In this document: one piece after another, positions 31,341 through 41,594 of the stretch
Numbering within the stretch: the stretch's first letter is position 1
Layout: each line of letters begins with the position of its first letter
Assembly (NCBI GenBank): GCA_949286525.1
Contig: CASECT010000139.1
Location: forward strand, 1 to 43,893
Source of the DNA: an uncultured Eubacteriales bacterium
GTDB lineage: Bacteria > Bacillota > Clostridia > Lachnospirales > Lachnospiraceae
Reading direction: 5' to 3'
Length of the DNA: 43,893 nt
The notes under the pieces: generated by a model
What the model was told of the DNA's origin: nothing
Databases searched by the model: none
What the model saw: the letters and a program-made list of their open reading frames with translations, nothing else
Translations under genes and position numbers: made by a program

Positions 31341-32579
31341 ATGGGAGAACAGGATATGAGTATGAACAGCGTCCCCTCGGGGGAGAGAGTGCACATAGGA
31401 ATTTTCGGCAGGAGAAACGCGGGGAAATCCAGCCTGATCAACGCCGTTACCGGGCAGAAATTGGCTGTGGTTTCAGACATCAGGGGAACGACCACAGATC
31501 CGGTAAAGAAGGCTATGGAGCTGCTTCCCCTGGGACCGGTGGTTATGATTGACACGCCGGGACTGGATGATGAGGGCGAGCTGGGCAATGAGAGGGTAAA
31601 GAAGGCCAGGGAGATTCTGCGTCAGACGGATCTGGCTCTGTTGGTCATCGCCGCGGACAGTATCGATGATCTTAAGGTGGAGCGGGACCTGCTGGATGAG
31701 GTAAGGAGCAGAAAAATGCCTTTCCTGGCGGTTGTCAATAAGGGCGACCTGATAGAAGACGTCGACGAGAAAATGCTGGAGAATCGGGTGGCGGAGACGC
31801 TGGGCGTGGACGGCGGACAGGTTCTGACTGTCTCCTCTGAGAGCGGATCAGGAATCCGGGAGCTGAAGGAAACCATTGCCCATCTTCCGGTAAAAACCGA
31901 AGAACGCCCGCTGATCCGGGATCTGCTGGATACAGGGGATCTGCTGGTGCTGGTGGTGCCCATTGATTCCGCCGCGCCCAGGGGGCGCCTGATTCTTCCT
32001 CAGCAGCAGGTAATCCGGGATGCCCTGGATGCCGGGGCAGTTCCCGTGGTAACCAGGGAGACGGAGCTGACGCTGGCGCTGTCGCAGCTGGCGGTAAAAC
32101 CCCGCATGGTCATTACGGATTCGCAGGTTTTTGACAGAGTGGCGAAGGAGGTGCCGGAGGAGATTCCCCTGACATCCTTCTCCATTCTGATGGCCCGTTA
32201 CAAAGGGGATCTGAAAACCCAGGTGGAGGGAGCCAGAGCCATCGAGAATCTGAAAGACGGGGATACGGTCCTGATTTCCGAGGGCTGTACGCATCATCGC
32301 CAGTGCGAGGACATCGGAACGGTCAAAATGCCGGCCTGGATCCGGAAGTATACGGGAAAAGACATAAACTTCGCCTTTACCAGCGGCGGAGAATTTCCGG
32401 AGGATCTTACCGGGTACGCGCTGGTGGTGCACTGCGGCGGCTGTATGCTCAATTCCAGGGAGATGGGGTTCCGCATTGCCCGGGGAGCCGCCTCCGGCGT
32501 GCCCATCACAAATTACGGAGTAATGATCGCCTATATCCATGGAATTCTTGACCGGGTAACTTTCCCTATGCTATATTAA
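31341..32579 (+). CDS. hydF: [FeFe]-hydrogenase maturation GTPase HydF
   Basis: HydF is the scaffold on which the two-iron subcluster is completed before transfer to apo-hydrogenase. The 412-residue product has an N-terminal TrmE-like GTPase: GRRNAGKSS (P-loop, 23-31), RGTTTDP (G2), DTPG (G3) and NKGD (G4). A dimerisation domain follows. The C-terminal cluster domain has CTHHRQC and HCGGCM, fitting the CxH...HCxxC ligand pattern. It follows hydG after six bases. No hydrogenase large subunit (hydA) is in the window, so the client enzyme must be encoded elsewhere. Confidence 0.96.
   Translation: MGEQDMSMNSVPSGERVHIGIFGRRNAGKSSLINAVTGQKLAVVSDIRGTTTDPVKKAMELLPLGPVVMIDTPGLDDEGELGNERVKKAREILRQTDLALLVIAADSIDDLKVERDLLDEVRSRKMPFLAVVNKGDLIEDVDEKMLENRVAETLGVDGGQVLTVSSESGSGIRELKETIAHLPVKTEERPLIRDLLDTGDLLVLVVPIDSAAPRGRLILPQQQVIRDALDAGAVPVVTRETELTLALSQLAVKPRMVITDSQVFDRVAKEVPEEIPLTSFSILMARYKGDLKTQVEGARAIENLKDGDTVLISEGCTHHRQCEDIGTVKMPAWIRKYTGKDINFAFTSGGEFPEDLTGYALVVHCGGCMLNSREMGFRIARGAASGVPITNYGVMIAYIHGILDRVTFPMLY
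32548..32577 (+). promoter_or_regulatory. Candidate promoter inside the hydF 3' end
   Basis: TTGACC (32548-32553), 18 bases, TATATT (32572-32577), preceded by TGC as an extended -10. It could drive the coiled-coil gene at 32608. Confidence 0.45.
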
Positions 32580-32607
32580 AAAGAAAGACAACGGAAGCAG
32601 GAGAACT

Positions 32608-33405
32608 ATGGGAGCACAGGACAGAACAGAGAAAGTTTTGCGTGACATTCACGTGTTGTTTTCCAAGGCGGAACCCTTTGAGGGAAGCAAGCAGAGAGTC
32701 GTTGTGGACAAAAATGAAGTCATGGAGCTTCTCAAGGAACTCAATGGCTGCATGTACGACATGATGGAGGAGTATGAGCTGACGAAGCGGAGCCGGGACA
32801 AGGCGGACCGGGAGGCCCAGAAGAAGCGGGACGACATGGCCTTCGAGGCCAGCCGCAACGCCGAGGACATCTACGCGGCGTCTATCATGTACACGGACAA
32901 CGCCCTCGCCCGCATCGGCGACATCATGAAAAAAGCCACAGAGGAGATGGAAAATATTTTCCATGAGACGAAGGAGTCCCTGAAGAAAGAGCAGCAGGAG
33001 GTAAAAAGCAACCAGCTGGATCTGAAGGGGCAGCTCCAGGAACTGATTGATACGCAGAAATATCTGCGTCTGATCGAGGAGGAAAACCGCCGGATCGCCT
33101 CGGAGAAGAAGAAGGACGAGGGAGAGGCGGGGGAGCAGTCCCCCTACGCGGCCATCAAACCTGAGATCCGCATCAACAAGGAATACTTTGCTCAGGCGGG
33201 GATTCCGTTGGAGGACGAGGAGGATGCGCAGGAGACCGGAGAGGACTCCCGAAGCGAGACAGACCTGAAGCGCTCCGCGGAGCTTTCCCGGGAGCTGGAT
33301 GAGGATTATTTCCAGTGGAAGGAACAGCAGGAAGATTCCGGCGGGGAGGATTCGGACCACCGCGGCAGGGGAAAGGGATTTTCCCTGTTCGGGAAAAAAT
33401 GGTAA
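32608..33405 (+). CDS. Coiled-coil protein of unknown function
   Basis: I do not recognise a named family with certainty. The 265-residue product is soluble. It has a short strand-helix start ([46 protein letters not shown]) and a long charged helix to about residue 165, predicted coiled coil with K/E/Q heptads. An acidic, disordered region follows, and the tail is basic-aromatic ([11 protein letters not shown]). The layout recalls DivIVA-like or V-ATPase subunit E/H-like annotations sometimes given to such proteins, but without a diagnostic motif. AGGAG lies upstream of ATG 32608. It sits 28 bases after hydF, possibly with its own promoter, and 52 bases before the aconitase-family gene. Confidence 0.72.
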   Translation: MGAQDRTEKVLRDIHVLFSKAEPFEGSKQRVVVDKNEVMELLKELNGCMYDMMEEYELTKRSRDKADREAQKKRDDMAFEASRNAEDIYAASIMYTDNALARIGDIMKKATEEMENIFHETKESLKKEQQEVKSNQLDLKGQLQELIDTQKYLRLIEEENRRIASEKKKDEGEAGEQSPYAAIKPEIRINKEYFAQAGIPLEDEEDAQETGEDSRSETDLKRSAELSRELDEDYFQWKEQQEDSGGEDSDHRGRGKGFSLFGKKW

Positions 33406-33457
33406 TCCGGCACTTGCGGTAGAAAATAGAAGACAGACTATGACAGGAGGAACACAG

Positions 33458-35743
33458 ATGAAACTATTTGAACATGGCGTATATCTTGTAAACGGAGACC
33501 GTCTGGTGGAGGACGGACCGGAGGCGAAGGAGCAGATCAGAAGCCTGACCGGAAAGACCGTTGACCAGAGCGAGGCGGCCAAAGGAACCATCGCCTACGG
33601 CATCCTGGAGGCCCACAACACCTCCGGCAATATGGAGGAACTTCAGATCAGGTTTGACAAGCTCACTTCCCACGACATTACCTATGTGGGTATCATTCAG
33701 ACGGCGAGAGCGTCGGGACTGGAAAAATTTCCGATCCCCTATGTGCTGACCAACTGCCATAACAGCCTCTGCGCGGTGGGCGGAACTATCAACGAGGACG
33801 ACCACATGTTTGGACTGACCTGCGCGAAGAAGTACGGCGGAATTTATGTGCCCCCTCATCAGGCGGTCATCCATCAGTTCGCCCGGGAGATGCTCTCGGG
33901 AGGCGGCAAGATGATTCTCGGGTCCGACTCCCACACCCGATACGGAGCCCTTGGCACCATGGCCATGGGAGAGGGCGGACCGGAGCTGGTAAAACAGCTT
34001 CTCAACAAGACCTATGACATCAAGATGCCCGGCGTGGTGGGCGTCTATATGACAGGAGCGCCGAGAAAGGGCGTGGGTCCTCAGGATATCGCCCTGGCGA
34101 TTATCGGGGAGGTCTTCGACCGCGGATATGTGAAGAACAAGGTCATGGAGTTTGTGGGGCCCGGCGTGACAAATCTCAGTGTGGATTATCGTATCGGCGT
34201 GGACGTTATGACTACGGAGACCACCTGCCTGTCTTCCATCTGGAGAACCGATGACAAGGTGCGGGAGTACTATGATATCCATGGCAGAGTGGAGGAGTAC
34301 AGGGAGTTGAATCCCGCGGATGTGGCTTACTATGACGGCATGATCGAGATCAATCTGGATGAGATCAAACCCATGATCGCCATGCCCTTCCATCCCAGTA
34401 ATACTTACACCATCGAGGAACTGAACGCGAACCTGATGGACATTCTGGACGACTGCGAAAAGCGCGCGAAGGTCAGCCTGGACGGCCAGGTGGAGTTCAC
34501 ATTGAAAGACAAGGTCCGCAATGGAAGGCTCTATGTGGATCAGGGAATCATTGCCGGCTGCGCCGGAGGCGGGTACGAGAACATTACGGATGCGGCCGAT
34601 ATCCTCAGGGGAACCAGCATCGGAGCCGACGAGTTTACGCTGAGCGTTTATCCCGCCAGCACGCCCATTTACATGCAGCTGGTAAAGAACGGCTGCGTTG
34701 CGGATCTGATGGAGACCGGAGCGATTGTAAAGACCGCCTTCTGCGGCCCCTGCTTTGGCGCAGGAGATACCCCCAGCAACAACGGTTTCTCCATCCGTCA
34801 CTCCACAAGAAACTTCCCGAACCGGGAGGGATCCAAGCTGCAGAACGGGCAGATCTCCTCTGTCGCCCTGATGGATGCCAGATCCATCGCGGCCACCGCG
34901 GCAAACAAAGGATATCTGACGGCGGCTACGGATCTGGATGTAAATTATACAAAACCGAAATATTTCTTTGACAGCACGATTTATAAGAACCGCGTCTTCG
35001 ACAGCCACGGCGTGGCGGATCCCTCGGTAGAGATCAAGTTCGGCCCCAACATCAAGGACTGGCCGGCCATGAGCCCGCTGCCGGAGAACCTGGTGCTGAA
35101 GGTGGTTTCCGAGATTCACGATCCGGTTACCACCACCGACGAGCTGATCCCCTCCGGAGAGACATCCTCTTACCGCTCCAATCCGTTGGGACTGGCAGAG
35201 TTTACCCTCTCCAGAAAGGATCCCGAGTATGTGGGACGGGCAAAGGAGGTTCAGAAGGCGCAGAAAGCCCTGGAGGCCGGAGCGTGTGCCGGCGAGGCGC
35301 TGCCCGAGCTGAAGGAGATTATGCGCACCATCAAGGGAGAGTTCCCCGATGTGGGTCATGGCAATTTTGGCGTGGGAAGCACAATCTTTGCCGTAAAACC
35401 CGGAGACGGTTCCGCCAGGGAGCAGGCGGCCTCCTGCCAGAAAGTGTTGGGCGGCTGGGCAAATATCGCCAACGAGTACGCCACCAAGCGGTATCGTTCC
35501 AACCTGATCAACTGGGGCATGCTGCCCTTCCTGATCCCGGCAGGAGATCTTCCCTTTGCCAACGGAGATTACCTGTTTATTCCGGGGATCCGAGATCTGA
35601 TCGCGAAGGGTGCGTCGGAGATCCCGGCCTATGTGGTTAAAGATCAGAAGCTGCAGCTTTTTACGCTGCAGATGGGAGAGCTTACCGATGACGAGAAGGA
35701 TATTATCCTGAAGGGATGTCTGATTAATTATTACAAGGGCTGA
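33458..35743 (+). CDS. Aconitase-family hydratase (YbhJ-like)
   Basis: This is a probable [4Fe-4S] hydro-lyase. The 761-residue product has the aconitase core motifs [23 protein letters not shown], a cluster-cysteine candidate in [12 protein letters not shown], the pair [15 protein letters not shown] and [15 protein letters not shown]. The C-terminal swivel domain contains KYRSN-like [16 protein letters not shown]. It differs from AcnA/AcnB at the first cysteine context, where aconitases have CTNS, and fits the YbhJ-like hydratase group, whose substrate I cannot name. It may act on citrate/isocitrate or another tricarboxylate. AGGAGG precedes ATG 33458. Confidence 0.9.
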   Translation: MKLFEHGVYLVNGDRLVEDGPEAKEQIRSLTGKTVDQSEAAKGTIAYGILEAHNTSGNMEELQIRFDKLTSHDITYVGIIQTARASGLEKFPIPYVLTNCHNSLCAVGGTINEDDHMFGLTCAKKYGGIYVPPHQAVIHQFAREMLSGGGKMILGSDSHTRYGALGTMAMGEGGPELVKQLLNKTYDIKMPGVVGVYMTGAPRKGVGPQDIALAIIGEVFDRGYVKNKVMEFVGPGVTNLSVDYRIGVDVMTTETTCLSSIWRTDDKVREYYDIHGRVEEYRELNPADVAYYDGMIEINLDEIKPMIAMPFHPSNTYTIEELNANLMDILDDCEKRAKVSLDGQVEFTLKDKVRNGRLYVDQGIIAGCAGGGYENITDAADILRGTSIGADEFTLSVYPASTPIYMQLVKNGCVADLMETGAIVKTAFCGPCFGAGDTPSNNGFSIRHSTRNFPNREGSKLQNGQISSVALMDARSIAATAANKGYLTAATDLDVNYTKPKYFFDSTIYKNRVFDSHGVADPSVEIKFGPNIKDWPAMSPLPENLVLKVVSEIHDPVTTTDELIPSGETSSYRSNPLGLAEFTLSRKDPEYVGRAKEVQKAQKALEAGACAGEALPELKEIMRTIKGEFPDVGHGNFGVGSTIFAVKPGDGSAREQAASCQKVLGGWANIANEYATKRYRSNLINWGMLPFLIPAGDLPFANGDYLFIPGIRDLIAKGASEIPAYVVKDQKLQLFTLQMGELTDDEKDIILKGCLINYYKG

Positions 35744-35784
35744 GACGCGCCGGAAAGAGCAATTTCAAAAGGAGCAACAGCAAA

Positions 35785-37170
35785 ATGGAAATGGGACAGC
35801 CCCAAAAAGGCAGTGAAAGCGACAGAGAAAAAAATATCAAGATGATAAAAAGGCAGCTGATAACGGCGGGAATTGTGATTTTTTCCGCCTGCTGCATTAT
35901 CCTATTTTATTTCAGCGTGCAGAGGTACAACGGGCTTCATAAAGCCTGGAGTACTTTTATGGAGATTCTGCAGCCCATTATTATCGGAGCGGGAATGGCT
36001 TTCCTGATCAATCCGATTTTACAGTTCCTGGAACGGAGAGTCCGGCCTTTTATGGAGAAGCACAGCAAATCGCCGGAGTCGGCGAAAAAAATATCCCGAT
36101 GGATATGCTCTCTTCTGGCACTTTTTATCTTTCTTGGACTGATCGCCCTGGTTTTCGTGGCGATTATTCCGGAGATTTATGGCACTATCCGATTTTTGAT
36201 TGAGAACCTGGGCGACCAGATCAGTAAGGTTCTGGATTGGTTCAATGACATTACCGGAGGTTTTTTCGCGTCTGATATCAGCCGGATCAAGGAGAGCAAT
36301 CTGGAGGAGACATTTCAGAACGCCCTGGAACTTTTGGAAAATTTCCTTGACATGGGACAGCATGAATTGGTAAGTGTGATTACCAGCGGAGCTATCGGCG
36401 CCGGAAAGCTGGTCGTCAATCTGGTTATCGGAATGATTGTCTCCGTTTATATTCTGATCGGTAAGGAACGATTCAAGGGTCAGGTCAAAAAACTGGTTTA
36501 TGGTGTGTTCAGCACAGATCAGGCGAATGTGATTCTGGAGATCTGCAGGAAGGCTGCTACGATTTTTTACGGTTATATCATCGGAACGATTATTGATTCC
36601 TTTATGGTAGGGGTAGTGTGCTATATTGTCATGAGTATCCTGCAGCTGCCCTATGCGATGCTGGTATCGACTATTGTGGGGCTCACGAATGTGATTCCGG
36701 TTTTCGGCCCGTACATTGGTGCGATTCCATCGGTCATCATTATTTTCCTGACCAATCCCATGCAGGGAATCTATTTCCTGATTATGATTCTGGTCCTGCA
36801 GCAGGTGGACGGAAATATTATTGCCCCAAAAATTCTCGGAAACTCCACAGGACTTTCTTCTTTCTGGGTGGTATTGGCCATCGTGGTGGGAGGAGGGCTG
36901 TTTGGATTCTTCGGTATGCTTCTGGGAGTACCGACCATGGCGCTGATCTATTATCTGATTGGCAGATTGTCCAAATACCTGCTCAGAAAGAAGGATCTGC
37001 CGGAGGAAACCGAAGTATATGTCCACCTGAAAGAGGTGGACCTTGAGACCAATCGGGTCATTCACAAGACGGCTGAAGAGGAGGAAAAGGGATATTTTTC
37101 CTTCCCTCCGAAAAACAGCGGGAAAAAGCGGAAAAAGGACTCCGAAGAGGAAGAAAAGAAGGAACCGTGA
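35785..37170 (+). CDS. AI-2E family transporter (YtvI/PerM type)
   Basis: This is a polytopic membrane protein of the AI-2 exporter-like superfamily (PF01594). Members are linked to export of small molecules, to sodium/proton exchange or to sporulation (YtvI), so the substrate here is unknown. The 461-residue product has about eight hydrophobic segments. The hallmark C-terminal stretch LVSTIVGLTNVIPVFGPYIGAIPSVIIIFLTNP is present, and LQQVDGNIIAPKILGNSTGLSSFWVV follows. The last 60 residues are charged and cytoplasmic. AAAGGAG precedes ATG 35785, 41 bases after the hydratase gene. Confidence 0.93.
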   Translation: MEMGQPQKGSESDREKNIKMIKRQLITAGIVIFSACCIILFYFSVQRYNGLHKAWSTFMEILQPIIIGAGMAFLINPILQFLERRVRPFMEKHSKSPESAKKISRWICSLLALFIFLGLIALVFVAIIPEIYGTIRFLIENLGDQISKVLDWFNDITGGFFASDISRIKESNLEETFQNALELLENFLDMGQHELVSVITSGAIGAGKLVVNLVIGMIVSVYILIGKERFKGQVKKLVYGVFSTDQANVILEICRKAATIFYGYIIGTIIDSFMVGVVCYIVMSILQLPYAMLVSTIVGLTNVIPVFGPYIGAIPSVIIIFLTNPMQGIYFLIMILVLQQVDGNIIAPKILGNSTGLSSFWVVLAIVVGGGLFGFFGMLLGVPTMALIYYLIGRLSKYLLRKKDLPEETEVYVHLKEVDLETNRVIHKTAEEEEKGYFSFPPKNSGKKRKKDSEEEEKKEP

Positions 37171-37172
37171 TT

Positions 37173-37201
37173 TTGACATAGGCACCTGCGTATGTTACAC
37201 T
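37173..37201 (+). promoter_or_regulatory. Promoter of the TPR-AAA gene
   Basis: TTGACA (37173-37178), 17 bases, TACACT (37196-37201) with TGT as an extended -10. It starts two bases after the previous stop codon. Confidence 0.7.
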
Positions 37202-37245
37202 GAAACTGTATATTCCACACCAGAGACGGGGATTTGAAGATTGCC

Positions 37246-39621
37246 ATGGATCGTTACGAGTACAAGACAAAGGTAGATGAGATCAAAGAACTTATGAAGC
37301 AGGGACGCCAGCAGGAAGCGTTGGATTTATGCGACTCCATCAACTGGCAGAAGGTACACAATATCAATGCCCTGCTGAAGGCCAGCGAGGTCTATGAGGA
37401 TGCGGGCAGACTGGAGGACAGCTGTGAACTGCTTTTGATTGCTCACGACAGATCTCCCATCGGCCGAATGATTCTCTATCATCTGGTTTTGGTCTCTATC
37501 AAGCTGGGAGAACTGGAGGATGCGCGGGAATATTATCGGGAATTTGTGGAGATTGCGCCGCATGACAGCCTGAAATATCCGATGAAGTATTATCTCAGCA
37601 AGGCCGGCGGGGCGGACGACAGTACGCTGATCGGAATTCTGGAAGAACTGAAGGAGCATGATTTCCTTGAGGACTGGGCCTATGAGCTTGCCTGTCTGTA
37701 CCACAAAACCGGGCAGATTGAGAAATGTATTGAACTCTGCGATGAAATTGTGCTCTGGTTCGGCGAGGGCCCTTATGTGGAGAGCGCATTGGAGCTGAAG
37801 ATGCTCTATCAGCCACTGGATAAGCAACAGGAAGATAAATACCGCCATTTTCAGCAGAAGAAGGACGGGCTTACCGAAGTGGCTGCCAACGAGGCATTGG
37901 CGTCGGGAGAAATCGTGCCGGAGACCATTACCATTCCTGAGGTGGAATTGCCCGCGGAGCGGTTTAATACGATAAACCTTCAGGCGGAGATAAAAAAGAA
38001 TATTGACGAAATCATGCAGGCCACAGAGGAGGGAGAAATCTCCGAGAATATGGAGAACATCAAGAGCCTTGTGGAGGAGATTCCATACCTGCAGATGCGT
38101 GGGGAGTCCAAGGAGATTCTTGAGGAACAGCAGAAGGCGGAGGAGGAAATCAATTCTTCTCTGAAGGATACGTTCCAGGAGTACCTGGCAGAAGAATATG
38201 ACGGGCAAATCAGCATGTTAGTGCCGGAGGAGAGCCATTCAGAGACACAGATTCACGGACAGATGACCATTGAGGATGTGATGAAGGAATGGGAGAAGAC
38301 GAAGCGAGCTGCGGAAGCCGCTCTTCAGGAGGCAGAACAGCAGAAGCTGCAGTCAGCCAGAAATTTGGCTTTGAAGGAAGCCAACTCCATCATGGATCGT
38401 CTGGAGGATGTGATCCCCAAACTGGACGCAGGCGTCGCCCCGGCAGAGTTATTGAAAGAAGAATACTTGAAGGGTGTGACAGAAATGGATTATAAAAAGG
38501 CCAGCAGGATGGTGGCGGATGTAAATGAGATGCTGCAGAATGAAATTGATAAACTGCAGCAGGAGACACAGATTTCAGAGACGCCGGAGGAACCCGTGGT
38601 GGATCTGAAAGTAGTGGAGGAAGCCCTGAAGGAGGAAACTGCGCAGGAGCAGCCGTTGCCGGAGGAACAGACGGCAGATCTCTCTGCCGTGAAGGCAGAA
38701 GAGAATTCTGCCCTGGAAGGAGTGCAAAATCCGGAAGGAGAGTCCATCCCGGAAGAACTTCCCAGAGTGGAGGAGGTTCGTCTGGAAGATGAGGAAGTTG
38801 CCGCTTTTGTGGATGAAAAAGTGTTGGAGAAGGCGATTGAGGATGAAATTCCGATAAAAGAGCTTACAGCGGAGGAGAAGAAGGTCTTTTCCTACTTTAT
38901 GCCGATCAGCGGGATGGAGAGTTCCATCTGTCAGGCGTTGACCGGGGCGCGATACCGGCTGGAGCGCAACACCAATTCTTCTACCGGAAATATCATTGTC
39001 CAGGGCGGCCGGGGATGCGGTAAGACTATGATGGCAGGCAGCCTGGTCAAGGTACTTCAGAAGGAGATTCATAAGCCTGGCGGAAATGTCGGGAAGATCG
39101 ATGGAAAGAAGCTGAACCAGAAAGATCTGCAGGCTTTGTTTAAGAAAATTCAGGGAGGATGTCTGATCATTGAAAACGCCGGAGGTATTGACCGCAAAAC
39201 GGCGGTATCTCTTTCTCTGTTGATGGAGAATGACACGTCGGGTATTCTGGTTATCCTGGAAGATACCAAGGCCGGGATAGAGCGTGTGATGAGCAAGGAC
39301 GCTTCCTTTGCGAAGAAGTTTACGGAAAAGATTACCATACCGGTCTTTACCATCGATGAGCTGGTTAATTTTGGTAAGGCTTATGCCAGGGAAATGGATT
39401 GTGTCATCGATGAGGTGGCGGTTCTGGCCATGTATAACCGGATCAACCTGATTCAGCGGGTGGACCACGCGACGTCGCTCACAGAAGTGAAGGAGATTAT
39501 GGACGAGGCGATTGAGAATGCCCAGAAGGGCGGCCTTAAAGCGATTTTCGGGCGTATCGGTTCCAAAAAGTACGACGAGGAGGGGAATCTGATCCTGAGA
39601 GAGAAGGATTTCGAAATATAA
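37246..39621 (+). CDS. TPR protein with C-terminal AAA-like ATPase domain
   Basis: The 791-residue product joins three parts. Residues 1-200 are TPR-like helical repeats (DEIKELMKQGRQQEALDLCDSI, LACLYHKTGQIEKCIELCDEI). Residues about 230-550 are acidic and coiled-coil, rich in Glu. The C-terminal 240 residues look like a CbxX/SpoVK-type AAA ATPase: Walker A GGRGCGKTMMAGSL and a Walker B position with GCLIIENAGG, where Glu-Asn replaces the usual Asp-Glu. A sensor and lid region with SKDASFAKKFTEKITIPVFT and DEVAVLAMYNRI follows. ATPase activity is therefore uncertain. I recognise no named family. Start ATG 37246 is my choice; TTG 37234 is an in-frame alternative, and neither has an ideal ribosome site. 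Confidence 0.82.
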   Translation: MDRYEYKTKVDEIKELMKQGRQQEALDLCDSINWQKVHNINALLKASEVYEDAGRLEDSCELLLIAHDRSPIGRMILYHLVLVSIKLGELEDAREYYREFVEIAPHDSLKYPMKYYLSKAGGADDSTLIGILEELKEHDFLEDWAYELACLYHKTGQIEKCIELCDEIVLWFGEGPYVESALELKMLYQPLDKQQEDKYRHFQQKKDGLTEVAANEALASGEIVPETITIPEVELPAERFNTINLQAEIKKNIDEIMQATEEGEISENMENIKSLVEEIPYLQMRGESKEILEEQQKAEEEINSSLKDTFQEYLAEEYDGQISMLVPEESHSETQIHGQMTIEDVMKEWEKTKRAAEAALQEAEQQKLQSARNLALKEANSIMDRLEDVIPKLDAGVAPAELLKEEYLKGVTEMDYKKASRMVADVNEMLQNEIDKLQQETQISETPEEPVVDLKVVEEALKEETAQEQPLPEEQTADLSAVKAEENSALEGVQNPEGESIPEELPRVEEVRLEDEEVAAFVDEKVLEKAIEDEIPIKELTAEEKKVFSYFMPISGMESSICQALTGARYRLERNTNSSTGNIIVQGGRGCGKTMMAGSLVKVLQKEIHKPGGNVGKIDGKKLNQKDLQALFKKIQGGCLIIENAGGIDRKTAVSLSLLMENDTSGILVILEDTKAGIERVMSKDASFAKKFTEKITIPVFTIDELVNFGKAYAREMDCVIDEVAVLAMYNRINLIQRVDHATSLTEVKEIMDEAIENAQKGGLKAIFGRIGSKKYDEEGNLILREKDFEI

Positions 39622-39640
39622 GAGAAGCGGGGGATTTTAC

Positions 39641-41545
39641 ATGAGCAATGTGACAGAGTATGATATGTATCTGTTCGGAGAAGGTACACACTACGACATT
39701 TACGAAAAGATGGGGGCCCACGTGGCGGAAGTGGACGGCGTGAAGGGCGTGTACTTTGACGTGTGGGCGCCCCATGCCGAGGCCGTCTATGTGATCGGCG
39801 ATTTCAACGGCTGGGATGAAGAAAAAAATCCGCTGACACGGCTGGAACCCGATGGGATTGGTATTTTCGAGGCCTTTGTGCCGGAAGCGGGAGAAGGAAA
39901 TCTGTACAAATACCTGATCCATACCGAGAAAGGCGACAAACTGTATAAGGCAGATCCTTTCGCTTCCATGGCGGAAGTGCGTCCGGGAACGGCTTCCCGT
40001 ATCGCTGTGACCGACGGATTTGCCTGGACGGACGGCAAGTGGATGAAGAAGAGAACATCTGCCAAGGCCTATTATGAGCAGCCCATGGCGATATATGAGG
40101 TTCACATGGGGTCCTGGAAACGCCACCCGGTGGATACCGAGGGCGAGGACGGCTTCTACACTTACCGGGAATTTGCCGAGGAGCTGGCTGAATACGTGAT
40201 TGACATGGGCTATACCCATGTGGAGCTGATGGGGATTTCCGAATATCCTTACGACGGATCCTGGGGATATCAGGTAACGGGATATTACGCGCCCACTTCC
40301 CGTTACGGCTCGCCGAAGGATTTCATGTATCTGGTTAACTACATGCATGAGCGGGGAATCGGCGTGATTCTGGACTGGGTTCCCGCCCATTTTCCGAGGG
40401 ATGCCCACGGTCTTGCTGAGTTTGATGGAACCTGCCTCTATGAGTATGCGGATCCCAGGAAGGGCGAACATCCGGATTGGGGTACGAAGATTTTTGATTA
40501 TGGAAAGAACGAGGTAAAGAACTTCCTGATCGGAAGTGCGCTGATGTGGGTGGAAAAATACCATGTGGACGGACTGCGTGTGGATGCGGTTGCCTCCATG
40601 CTCTATCTGGATTACGGGAAACAGGATGGCCAGTGGGTTGCCAACAAATACGGCGGCAACGAGAATCTGGAGGCTATTGAGTTTTTCAGACACCTGAATA
40701 CGCTGGTGCGGGGAAGAAATAAAAACGTCATGATGATCGCTGAGGAATCCACAGCCTGGCCGAGGGTAACGGGCGAGGTGGAGGACGGAGGACTTTATTT
40801 CTCATACAAGTGGAACATGGGCTGGATGCACGATTTTCTTGACTATATGAAGCTGGATCCCTATTTCCGCAAGGATAATCATAACAAGATGACCTTTGCT
40901 ATGACCTATAACGCCTATGAGAAGTATGTGCTGGTGCTTTCCCACGACGAGGTGGTGCACCTGAAGTGTTCCATGCTCAACAAGATGCCGGGACTGGAGG
41001 ATGACAAGTACCGCAATCTGCGTGTGGGCTATGCTTTCATGATGGGACATCCGGGAAAGAAGCTGCTGTTTATGGGACAGGACTTTGCCCAGAGCCGCGA
41101 ATGGAGCGAAGAAAGGGAGCTGGATTGGTACCTTCTGGACAATCCCAAGCATAAGGCGGTGTCGGACTTTATGAGAGAACTGCTCCATATTTATCAGAAG
41201 TATCCGGCAATGTACGAGTTGGACGCTTCCTGGGATGGTTTTGAGTGGATCAATGCCAACGACAACTATCGGAGTATTTTCAGTTTTATTCGCAAGTCGA
41301 AGACAGGTAAGAATAATCTGCTTTTTGTCTGCAACTTCACGCCTATGGCTTATGACGATTACCGTGTGGGCGTGCCGGAGAAGCGAAAGATGAAACTTCT
41401 TCTGAACAGCGAGGATGTGAAGTTTGGAGGGAAGGATGAGAAACGTCAAAAAACTTACACTCCCAGGAAAAAAGAGTGTGATGGGAGACCGTATTCCATC
41501 GCGTATCCGCTTCCGCCTTATGGTGTAGCTGTTTTTGTATATTGA
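39641..41545 (+). CDS. glgB: 1,4-alpha-glucan branching enzyme
   Basis: GlgB adds alpha-1,6 branches to glycogen. The 634-residue product has the CBM48 N-terminal domain (VYFDVWAPHAEAVYVIGDFNGWDE) and a GH13 barrel with VELMGISEYPYDGSWGYQ. Catalytic regions are GLRVDAVASMLYLDY (nucleophile Asp), MMIAEESTAWP (acid/base Glu) and LSHDEVVH (stabilising Asp). An all-beta C-terminal domain closes it, with YRVGVPEKRKMKLLLNSED. All catalytic residues are present. No other glycogen genes adjoin it, so it is solitary here. GCGGGGG precedes ATG 39641, 19 bases after the TPR-AAA gene. An excellent terminator follows. Confidence 0.96.
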   Translation: MSNVTEYDMYLFGEGTHYDIYEKMGAHVAEVDGVKGVYFDVWAPHAEAVYVIGDFNGWDEEKNPLTRLEPDGIGIFEAFVPEAGEGNLYKYLIHTEKGDKLYKADPFASMAEVRPGTASRIAVTDGFAWTDGKWMKKRTSAKAYYEQPMAIYEVHMGSWKRHPVDTEGEDGFYTYREFAEELAEYVIDMGYTHVELMGISEYPYDGSWGYQVTGYYAPTSRYGSPKDFMYLVNYMHERGIGVILDWVPAHFPRDAHGLAEFDGTCLYEYADPRKGEHPDWGTKIFDYGKNEVKNFLIGSALMWVEKYHVDGLRVDAVASMLYLDYGKQDGQWVANKYGGNENLEAIEFFRHLNTLVRGRNKNVMMIAEESTAWPRVTGEVEDGGLYFSYKWNMGWMHDFLDYMKLDPYFRKDNHNKMTFAMTYNAYEKYVLVLSHDEVVHLKCSMLNKMPGLEDDKYRNLRVGYAFMMGHPGKKLLFMGQDFAQSREWSEERELDWYLLDNPKHKAVSDFMRELLHIYQKYPAMYELDASWDGFEWINANDNYRSIFSFIRKSKTGKNNLLFVCNFTPMAYDDYRVGVPEKRKMKLLLNSEDVKFGGKDEKRQKTYTPRKKECDGRPYSIAYPLPPYGVAVFVY

Positions 41546-41550
41546 GGAAT

Positions 41551-41579
41551 GGGGGTGTCGAAATGACACCCCGTTTTTT
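41551..41579 (+). terminator. Intrinsic terminator after glgB
   Basis: GGGGTGTC and GACACCCC form a perfect eight-pair stem around a five-base loop, followed by G and six T. Confidence 0.93.
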
Positions 41580-41594
41580 GCAGTCAGGAGTATT

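Noticed and set aside
33464..35359. 631-residue open frame on the minus strand opposite the hydratase gene
   Set aside because: Shadow of a long, codon-biased gene; no recognisable motif or ribosome site.
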